A program made the position numbers and the translations under genes. From CAZECR01 sp964510495 (GTDB taxonomy: Bacteria; Patescibacteriota; Patescibacteriia; Magasanikbacterales; GWA2-37-8): DNA of 13,430 nt. The notes below the pieces were generated by a model that saw only the letters and a program-made list of their open reading frames with translations, was not told where the DNA came from and searched no databases. The DNA is taken from assembly GCA_964510495.1 (NCBI GenBank), contig CAZECR010000030.1, positions 1 through 13,430 on the forward strand. Reading direction: 5' to 3'. How positions within the stretch are numbered: position 1 is the first letter of the stretch; every line of letters begins with the position of its first letter. Shown here piece by piece: positions 1 to 5,388 of the stretch.

Positions 1-1
1 A

Positions 2-349
2 ATTTTTGGCACTCAGCCTACTGAGCCAACCCTCGCAGATTTTTGTGCCAGCTTTGAACAAGCGATTATTGATGTACTGGTGACCAAAACCATACGTGCA
101 GCCGAAGAACATAAACCAAAAAGTATCATTCTCGGCGGTGGTGTTTCGGCTAATAAAAAATTACGTGAGGCACTTAGTGCAGCGGTACACAATAATTTTT
201 CAGATACTACTATTCACCTTCCACCACCTGGTTATTCTATGGATAATGGGGCCATGATTGCCGTGGCCGGATATTACCAGGCTTTAAACAAAAATTTCAC
301 TTCCTGGGAAGCACTTGCTGCTAATCCAAATTGGCGAATTGACCGGTAA
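2..349 (+). CDS. tsaD: tRNA threonylcarbamoyladenosine biosynthesis protein TsaD, 3' end only
   Basis: TsaD (Gcp/YgjD/Kae1 family) is the ATPase-fold subunit that transfers the threonylcarbamoyl group to A37 of tRNAs reading ANN codons, acting in the cytoplasm. The reading frame is open from base 2, so the start lies outside the window. About 115 C-terminal residues are visible out of the usual 330-350. Family signatures seen are GGGVSANKKLR, part of the nucleotide-binding core, and PPPGYSMDNGAMIAVAGY, whose Asp belongs to the conserved CTDNAAMIA-like motif near the metal site. The Cys/Thr before that Asp is replaced by Ser-Met, a mild variation. The gene ends at TAA and is followed within 30 bases by a terminator hairpin, so it is the last gene of its transcript. 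Identification is firm; the N-terminal half cannot be judged. Confidence 0.95.
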   Translation: MFGTQPTEPTLADFCASFEQAIIDVLVTKTIRAAEEHKPKSIILGGGVSANKKLREALSAAVHNNFSDTTIHLPPPGYSMDNGAMIAVAGYYQALNKNFTSWEALAANPNWRIDR

Positions 350-374
350 AATTTATTCTATTTTTAGCCTAATT

Positions 375-405
375 AAGCCCTTTATCTTGACAAAAGGGCT
401 TTTTT
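375..405 (+). terminator. Rho-independent terminator of tsaD
   Basis: A perfect 9-bp stem, AAGCCCTTT (375-383) with AAAGGGCTT (393-401), closes a 9-nt loop and runs straight into more T residues (402-405). It lies 25 bases past the tsaD stop codon. The same DNA also carries the promoter at 387-415. Confidence 0.85.
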
Positions 406-415
406 GTGCTATACT
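387..415 (+). promoter_or_regulatory. Near-consensus sigma-70 promoter embedded in the tsaD terminator
   Basis: TTGACA (387-392) is a perfect -35 box. It is followed by a 17-bp spacer and TATACT (410-415), a five-of-six match to the -10 box. The -35 box lies in the terminator loop, and the right arm of the stem with its T-run forms the spacer. Transcription would start near 422 and read the GC-rich gene at 506 after a leader of about 84 nt. A second TTGACA at 427-432 has no well-spaced -10 partner. Promoter activity is inferred from sequence match alone. Confidence 0.75.
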
Positions 416-465
416 CGCTTGTTGTTTTGACAGCTTTTTGCCCGCATCTTTAGTGCGTACTATAA

Positions 466-499
466 AGCTTCTCAAACTGAAGCTCAACATTATTGGAGG
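466..499 (+). promoter_or_regulatory. Leader hairpin and strong Shine-Dalgarno site of the GC-rich gene
   Basis: A small 6-bp hairpin, AGCTTC (466-471) with GAAGCT (479-484), is followed by GGAGG (495-499) six bases before the ATG at 506. The GGAGG decides this start. Such a strong site is exceptional here: dnaE, pheS, pheT, lemA, htpX and the C39-like gene show no clear Shine-Dalgarno motif. Whether the hairpin matters is unknown. Confidence 0.65.
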
Positions 500-505
500 A
501 CAGAG

Positions 506-1192
506 ATGAGTCGTCTATCCCAGAAGGCACGTCAGCACCGCGCGGCCCTTCGCTCGATCAGCGACAAGATCGCGGAGCAGAGCGATGAAGACAACCAGGA
601 GATCCATTCGACGCTTGGAGGGTGGGATCATATCGATTCCGACTCGACTCACCCCTTCGACCGCGCCAAGGACGTGGTGGGCTGGATGCACCGCACCCAC
701 GCCCGGCGCATCCAGGATGTCTCCCTCAACGGTTACCAGGTAGAAGACCTGGTTGACGAACTCGACCGCGTGGAGCGCTTCAACAGCGATTGGAGGGACT
801 ACTGCGAAGACGAGTACCCCTACGACGCCGGCTACGACCCCAACATCGATCGGTACTACCGAAAGCACGTCTTCAGTGACGCGCCCGACGTGATCCACAA
901 GCAGATGCTCGCGATGTGGGAAGAGCACCGCGAGGAGGGCATCGCCGACGAGATAGAGCGCGACATCGAGGCGGCACTGTACCTCGAGGCCAAGCACCAC
1001 GAGCCCGAGCTGCTCATCGAGATGTACCGCAAGAGCAAGTTCGAAGACATGCTCGATGCACTGCCGCCGCTGGGGCACGGGTTCGTCGGACAGGACTCCT
1101 GCGACGACGATGACTACGACTACGACGACGACTGCGATGGCCTCTTCACCTTTGGCGGGTGGGGGTCGATCGACCGCAGCATGAGCTTCTAG
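506..1192 (+). CDS. GC-rich orphan gene, acidic protein of unknown function
   Basis: The function is not recognised. The 228-residue product is strongly acidic and appears mostly helical, with no signal peptide or membrane segment, so it is probably cytoplasmic. The first 20 residues are basic (SRLSQKARQHRAALR). A Glu/Asp-rich helical body follows (about 50-185), then an extreme acidic stretch at 197-211 (CDDDDYDYDDDCD), and a short Gly/aromatic tail. A motif GGWxxID occurs twice, at 38-44 and 217-223, bracketing the protein. Third codon positions are overwhelmingly G or C, unlike tsaD and dnaE on either side, which suggests transfer from a high-GC source. The frame is chosen over the long antisense reading frame because it has GGAGG at the right distance, a promoter upstream, and a more protein-like composition; the antisense product is full of valine runs. 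It is a single-gene unit between convergent tsaD and dnaE. Confidence 0.75.
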   Translation: MSRLSQKARQHRAALRSISDKIAEQSDEDNQEIHSTLGGWDHIDSDSTHPFDRAKDVVGWMHRTHARRIQDVSLNGYQVEDLVDELDRVERFNSDWRDYCEDEYPYDAGYDPNIDRYYRKHVFSDAPDVIHKQMLAMWEEHREEGIADEIERDIEAALYLEAKHHEPELLIEMYRKSKFEDMLDALPPLGHGFVGQDSCDDDDYDYDDDCDGLFTFGGWGSIDRSMSF

Positions 1193-1229
1193 CGATACCC
1201 GCTCGACAGCGCTGCTGACCTCTTCCACC

Positions 1230-1288
1230 CTGGGGGAGCGCACTACAGTTTTTCTAAAAAATATTAGAACCACTGTAGTCTCCCCCAG
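1230..1288. repeat. Long interrupted inverted repeat after the GC-rich gene
   Basis: Three nested arm pairs share one axis. The outer is CTGGGGGAG (1230-1238) with CTCCCCCAG (1280-1288). The middle is ACTACAG (1242-1248) with CTGTAGT (1273-1279). The inner is TTCTAA (1252-1257) with TTAGAA (1264-1269). Together they give about 22 paired bases, with a 3-nt bulge (1239-1241), a small internal loop and a 6-nt apical loop. No T-run follows directly, so it is not a simple terminator; a separate terminator starts five bases later. No flanking target-site duplication is visible. It could be an mRNA 3'-end stabiliser, a small non-coding RNA, or a remnant of a mobile element or cassette end. Confidence 0.7.
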
Positions 1289-1292
1289 ACGT

Positions 1293-1323
1293 AAAAACAA
1301 CTCCTTTCTAGGGAGTTGTTTTT
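1293..1323. terminator. Bidirectional terminator between the GC-rich gene and dnaE
   Basis: A perfect 12-bp stem, AAAAACAACTCC (1293-1304) with GGAGTTGTTTTT (1312-1323), has a 7-nt loop. The A-run on one side and T-run on the other make it work in both directions, serving the plus-strand orphan gene and minus-strand dnaE. The dnaE stop codon (1308-1310) lies in the loop, and the last dnaE codons form one arm of the stem. Confidence 0.85.
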
Positions 1324-4300
1324 ATATGCCAAATCTTTTCCAGCGCTTCACTGAATTCTGATGATGCACTAATCGTAAACGACGTTTTTATTTTCTTATC
1401 CCCTACCTTCAGGAAAACCAATTTTTCTCCCGGGAACTCAGCAAAAATCTTTTTAAGTTCGGCCGCTTTCATCCCCGCTTCTTCGGGCGAAAGTTTTATT
1501 TCTACCGTGCCATCACCCAGGTCAACCACGCGATCCACCCGATCGCGCGCAATCGCAGCATGATTCGGTACATGATTTTTTACGGACTTCTCACCATGAT
1601 TCATAGCCATTTGCATAGCCATCGCCCGCACATTCTCGGGCGTTAGTTCATAGGCCTTTTCTACAAACAGCTTATCATCCCCTTCTTCATCGCTGGTCTT
1701 ACCCACCACACAAACAAGCCTACCCTCCACCCACACATCTTTGGTTGTTTCATACGTTTTTGGAAAAACCAAAAGTTCCAAGCTCGCACTCGTATCCTGA
1801 ATCGTAACGAACATCATCGGCTTGCCCCCGCGGGTAATTTTTTTCTTGGTACTATCAATGACGCCGCCCACAATCAGCCACGTGCTGCGCGACTGGCCAC
1901 CCAGATCTTTAATTTGGGTCAGGCAATTACTCATGATTTCTTGGTACCGTGTAAACGGATGGGCCGTCACATAGAGCCCCAGCAGTTCTTTTTCCCAGAT
2001 TAATTTTTCAGCTTCAACGGCATTGGTTGCCGGGTCGAGGCGAACTTTGCTGACCAGATCAATTGTTGAGCCAGAAAAAAGTGAGTGCTGTTTAGAGTTA
2101 CTCGCTTCCTGCGTTTGTTTAGCAAAGGACAGAATGCTATCAATATTCTTAATAAGCATATTGCGATCATACCCCAAACAGTCCATCGCTCCGCACTTCG
2201 CCAAACTTTCTACAGACTTTTTATTTAAGTCCTTATCTTTAACACGGGTTAAAAATTCTTCCAAAGTTTTAAACGGTCCATTCGCTTCGCGTTCTTTATA
2301 GATAACTTCGGCAATATGCTCACCCACATTTTTAATACCCGAAAAACCAAAACGAATATGCGGCTCACTGCCGTCCTCCGGCGTGATCATGGCGAAGTTT
2401 TTATGGCTCGCATTAATGTCAGGCGGCAATACCTTCACACCCATGCGCGCACATTCGTGAATGACTTCGGGAACTTTTTCAATATCCCCGCTTTCCGCAA
2501 TTAAAATAGCAGTCATGTACTGAATCGGAAAGTTCGCTTTCAGATACGCAGTTTGGTAGGCCACAACCGCATAACTCGCCGCATGGGCTTTGTTAAAACC
2601 ATACGCCGCAAACGGTTCGATCAGTTCCCAGAGGCGATGAATTTTTACTTCAGGCACCTTACCAATTTCTTTACAGCCTTTAAAAAACTTTTCTTTTTGC
2701 TTTTCCATTTCTTCGGGAATTTTTTTACCCATCGCTTTACGGAATTTATCCGCTTCCTCCCAATTGTAGCCGCCCAAATTAATAGCCGTGAGGAGCACAT
2801 CGTCCTGATACACAATCAAACCCAAAGATTGATCCAAATAATCTTTCATGCGTGGATCGAGGTATTCAATCAGGTCAGGATGATTTTTGCGCTTGATATA
2901 TTCCGGAATCGATTCCATCGGGCCCGGGCGGAACAAGGCAACCATAGCCATAATATCGAAGATACTGGCCGGTTTCAGTTCTTTCAGATACCGCGTCATG
3001 CCCGAACCCGACAGCTGGAACACACCGACCGTTTCACCGCGCGCAAGCATGTCGTAGGTTTTCTGATCATCCCACGGAAGGGTGTAGATATTTATTTTTT
3101 GGCCCGTAGTTTTGGCAATAATATCAATGGCATGCCCCAGGATGGAAAGGTTACGAATACCCAGGAAGTCCATCTTCAAAACACCGGCGGCCTCAACCGC
3201 GTGCATTTCGTACTGTGTAGTAATTTTTTCACCACCCGTTTCATATTGAATCGGCGTAAAGTCAGTTAAGGGGGTAGGTGAAATAACGACGCCTGCCGCA
3301 TGCATGGACGAATGGCGGGCGCAGCCTTCTACTTTTCGCGCTAAATCTAAGAGACGCTTTGCTTGTCCGTTTTTGGTATACAGTTCTTTGAGGTCAGGCT
3401 CCAGATCAAGCGCTTTATCGATCGTCATCTGAAAACCTTGAGCACCAAACGGAATCAGTTTCGATATCTGATCACAAAAAGAATACGAATAGCCAAGCGC
3501 ACGCCCCACATCACGCACCGCACCGCGCGCCGCCATGGTTCCAAACGTAATAATTTGCGCTACTTTATCGGCACCGTATTTATCGGTTACATATTTGATC
3601 ATCTCGTCGCGACGGTCGTCAGCGAAGTCAGTATCAATATCCGGCGGACTCGGGCGAAACGGATTGAGGAAACGCTCGAACGGCAATTTAAAATACAACG
3701 GATTAACGGTGGTAATACCAAGGGCATACGAAACAATTGAGCCTGCACCCGATCCGCGCGTGGTTTCCACGATATCATTACGCCGCGCAAAATCAACGTA
3801 GTCTGCTACGGTTAAGAAATACGGTGAATACCCTTTTTTACAAATAATATCCAGCTCATAATCAACACGCTTACGCACATCTTCAGTAACTTCGGTGAGT
3901 GCCGGTAATTTTTCGTAAACCTGATTACGCAGGTGGGTGTCAAAAGTTTCACCTGCCGGTATATCAATTGCTGCAAAGTGCCATTTATTCAATTCCAATT
4001 TAAAATCAACGCGGTCGGCGATTTTGACCGTGTTTGCTACAGCTTCGGGCAAATGTTTAAACCGGGCCGCAATATCGTCCGCGCTCGCGAGCGAATAATC
4101 TACAGCACTCATCGAAATGCGGTTTGGCTCTTCCATACTGAGCCCATCGCGAATACAGGTCAAAATATCCTGGGCTTCCGCATCTTCTTCATGCAAGTAA
4201 TGCGCATCGCGCGTTACCACCAAGGGAATTCCTGTTTCCTTACTGAGTTTGACAAGTTCATTATTAACTTCAAACTGTCCTTCCTGATTGGCCAGGTCAA

Positions 4301-4829
4301 CAATTTCCAAGTAATAATTTTCTGGCCCAAAAATTGCCTGGTACTCGAGAGCTACTTTTTTAGCTTTCTCAAAATTCTTTTCCTTAAATAGAATACGCGG
4401 CACTTCACCTTCCATGCAGCCGGACAGAGCAACCATTCCTTCGTGATATTTTTCAAGGAGCTCCAAGTCAACGCGCGGCTTTCCCAAATGAAAACCTTCC
4501 AAATGACTTTGGCTCACCAGCTTCATCATGTTACGATACCCGTCGTAGTTGAGCGCCAAAAGCACTAAATGATAGACGCGAGCATCATTGGTTTTTTTAT
4601 CAAAACGGCTACCAGGAGCGACGTACACTTCGACGCCGATAATTGGTTTTATTTCCTGTTTCAGACACTCTTCGTAAAATTCAATCGCTCCATACATGTT
4701 GGCGTGGTCCGTCAGGGCGAGCGTCGTGAAACCCATTTTTTTGGCACCTTTAACCAGCTCATCTATTTTTGGGAGAGCGTCGAGGAGTGAATAGTGACTG
4801 TGGGTATGGAGATGAACAAAATTCGACAT
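1308..4829 (-). CDS. dnaE: DNA polymerase III alpha subunit (replicative, PHP-containing)
   Basis: This is the catalytic subunit of the replicative polymerase, 1173 residues and full length for the family. The PHP domain covers about 1-215 and appears to keep its metal ligands: H8 and H10 in HLHTH, D41-H42, E67, H87, C138, D208 and H210. Many proteobacterial DnaE proteins have lost these, so an active PHP proofreading centre is possible, as in Thermus. The polymerase core carries GSGAGS (359-364), PDIDTDF (396-402) with likely catalytic D399 and D401, and the third aspartate D554 in KMDFLG. RPGPMESIPEYI lies at 634-645. A clamp-binding motif QHSLF sits at 914-918, and an OB fold follows at about 983-1060. 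The start is the ATG giving MSNFVHLHTHS; no Shine-Dalgarno is seen. The TAG stop falls inside the terminator loop, so the final residues IKTTP are encoded by the terminator stem. It appears to be transcribed alone. Confidence 0.97.
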   Translation of the reverse strand: MSNFVHLHTHSHYSLLDALPKIDELVKGAKKMGFTTLALTDHANMYGAIEFYEECLKQEIKPIIGVEVYVAPGSRFDKKTNDARVYHLVLLALNYDGYRNMMKLVSQSHLEGFHLGKPRVDLELLEKYHEGMVALSGCMEGEVPRILFKEKNFEKAKKVALEYQAIFGPENYYLEIVDLANQEGQFEVNNELVKLSKETGIPLVVTRDAHYLHEEDAEAQDILTCIRDGLSMEEPNRISMSAVDYSLASADDIAARFKHLPEAVANTVKIADRVDFKLELNKWHFAAIDIPAGETFDTHLRNQVYEKLPALTEVTEDVRKRVDYELDIICKKGYSPYFLTVADYVDFARRNDIVETTRGSGAGSIVSYALGITTVNPLYFKLPFERFLNPFRPSPPDIDTDFADDRRDEMIKYVTDKYGADKVAQIITFGTMAARGAVRDVGRALGYSYSFCDQISKLIPFGAQGFQMTIDKALDLEPDLKELYTKNGQAKRLLDLARKVEGCARHSSMHAAGVVISPTPLTDFTPIQYETGGEKITTQYEMHAVEAAGVLKMDFLGIRNLSILGHAIDIIAKTTGQKINIYTLPWDDQKTYDMLARGETVGVFQLSGSGMTRYLKELKPASIFDIMAMVALFRPGPMESIPEYIKRKNHPDLIEYLDPRMKDYLDQSLGLIVYQDDVLLTAINLGGYNWEEADKFRKAMGKKIPEEMEKQKEKFFKGCKEIGKVPEVKIHRLWELIEPFAAYGFNKAHAASYAVVAYQTAYLKANFPIQYMTAILIAESGDIEKVPEVIHECARMGVKVLPPDINASHKNFAMITPEDGSEPHIRFGFSGIKNVGEHIAEVIYKEREANGPFKTLEEFLTRVKDKDLNKKSVESLAKCGAMDCLGYDRNMLIKNIDSILSFAKQTQEASNSKQHSLFSGSTIDLVSKVRLDPATNAVEAEKLIWEKELLGLYVTAHPFTRYQEIMSNCLTQIKDLGGQSRSTWLIVGGVIDSTKKKITRGGKPMMFVTIQDTSASLELLVFPKTYETTKDVWVEGRLVCVVGKTSDEEGDDKLFVEKAYELTPENVRAMAMQMAMNHGEKSVKNHVPNHAAIARDRVDRVVDLGDGTVEIKLSPEEAGMKAAELKKIFAEFPGEKLVFLKVGDKKIKTSFTISASSEFSEALEKIWHIKTTP

Positions 4830-4869
4830 AAACCAGCAAAAAAGCAGAGATTTTAACGATTCCTAAGCT

Positions 4870-4898
4870 AGAATACTCTACCCTTATAAACTTAAAAA
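4870..4898 (-). promoter_or_regulatory. Weak candidate promoter of dnaE
   Basis: Read on the minus strand, TATTCT (4875-4870) lies 17 bp from TTTTTA (4898-4893). The -10 box is fair and the -35 box poor. The -35 position overlaps the T-run of the preceding operon's terminator, echoing the arrangement after tsaD. The rest of the 4830-4893 spacer shows nothing else recognisable. Confidence 0.3.
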
Positions 4899-4926
4899 AG
4901 CAACCCCGACCGAGGTCGAGATTGCT
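4894..4926 (-). terminator. Rho-independent terminator of the rseP-pheST operon
   Basis: On the minus strand a 13-position stem (4926-4914 with 4911-4899) is closed by AGCAA/TTGCT at its base and CGACC/GGTCG at its top. A run of T follows (4899-4894). The two non-Watson-Crick positions are G-U wobbles in minus-strand RNA but A/C mismatches on the plus strand. The hairpin is therefore built for minus-strand transcripts, which fits the gene ending at 4941. Confidence 0.85.
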
Positions 4927-4940
4927 GATGTACACGTGGC

Positions 4941-5327
4941 TTATTTTTTAAGTTTTTTGGTCATCCGCTGCATCTTGTCGGCTGTCGCACTTACTGCCCT
5001 GTCTACAGCGTCTTTAGCCGTTTCATCAAATTTGTCGCTAGCATCATCGACCCATTCTTTAGTTTTTTTACGCACTACTTTTTGGACCAATCCACCCACA
5101 CCACCCGAAATCAAACTCATAATCCCCGACATTTGTTCCATCCGTCCGCGGATGTAATCGATGGCTTCAGTTAATTTTTCTAACTTTGACCTGACTTCGT
5201 CGACGATCTCACTCGCATTTTTCAAAATACGCATCACATAATAGAGCATCCAGCAAAAAAAGGCTGTTCCCACCAAAAGACAAAAGGCCAAAACCCAGTA
5301 GAGAATATCTTTAGATGTGTCAAACAT
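4941..5327 (-). CDS. Small single-TM protein with coiled coil, DUF948-like
   Basis: The product has 128 residues. One membrane helix lies near the N-terminus (about residues 9-34, ILYWVLAFCLLVGTAFFCWM). A long amphipathic helical region follows (about 35-128), rich in Lys, Glu and Asp, with a glycine-rich break near 74-80 (SGGVGGL). The predicted form is a membrane-anchored helical protein facing the cytoplasm. This order resembles DUF948/YtxH-type general-stress or envelope proteins, but the likeness is one of architecture, so no function is assigned. It starts 61 bp after pheT with no terminator between, so it is probably partly cotranscribed with pheT. A candidate internal promoter also lies in that gap. 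It ends just before the operon terminator. Confidence 0.8.
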   Translation of the reverse strand: MFDTSKDILYWVLAFCLLVGTAFFCWMLYYVMRILKNASEIVDEVRSKLEKLTEAIDYIRGRMEQMSGIMSLISGGVGGLVQKVVRKKTKEWVDDASDKFDETAKDAVDRAVSATADKMQRMTKKLKK

Positions 5328-5359
5328 ATAGTTGCAGCTTAAATGATGAAGAAGATGGT

Positions 5360-5386
5360 ACTATACCACAAAACGAGGTTATGCAA
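5360..5386 (-). promoter_or_regulatory. Candidate extended -10 promoter for the small membrane protein
   Basis: On the minus strand TATAGT (5365-5360) is preceded by TGG, an extended -10 element, with TTGCAT (5386-5381) 15 bp upstream. The spacer is short, but extended -10 promoters tolerate a weak -35. It lies between the pheT stop and the next start, so the last gene may also be transcribed on its own. Confidence 0.4.
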
Positions 5387-5388
5387 TA

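Noticed and set aside
427..466. Second promoter from TTGACA (427-432) to TATAAA (461-466)
   Set aside because: The spacer is 28 bp, far outside the workable range; the only better-spaced upstream hexamer is a poor -35 match.
315..509. 64-codon plus-strand frame ending in an ATGA overlap with the start at 506
   Set aside because: It starts inside tsaD, crosses the terminator and promoter, and has no ribosome binding site. The ATGA overlap looks like coincidence.
1230..1288. Miniature transposon with target-site duplication
   Set aside because: The terminal repeats are good, but the flanking bases (CCACC and ACGTA) do not match and no second copy is present in the window. It was kept only as an unexplained inverted repeat.
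515..1300. Long reading frame antisense to the GC-rich orphan gene
   Set aside because: It is expected by chance in GC-rich DNA. The product contains implausible valine runs (the antisense of Asp codons), has no ribosome binding site, and runs over the terminator and inverted repeat.
2553..3269. 238-codon plus-strand frame inside dnaE
   Set aside because: It is the antisense shadow of conserved polymerase core sequence, with no independent start signal or protein-like motif.
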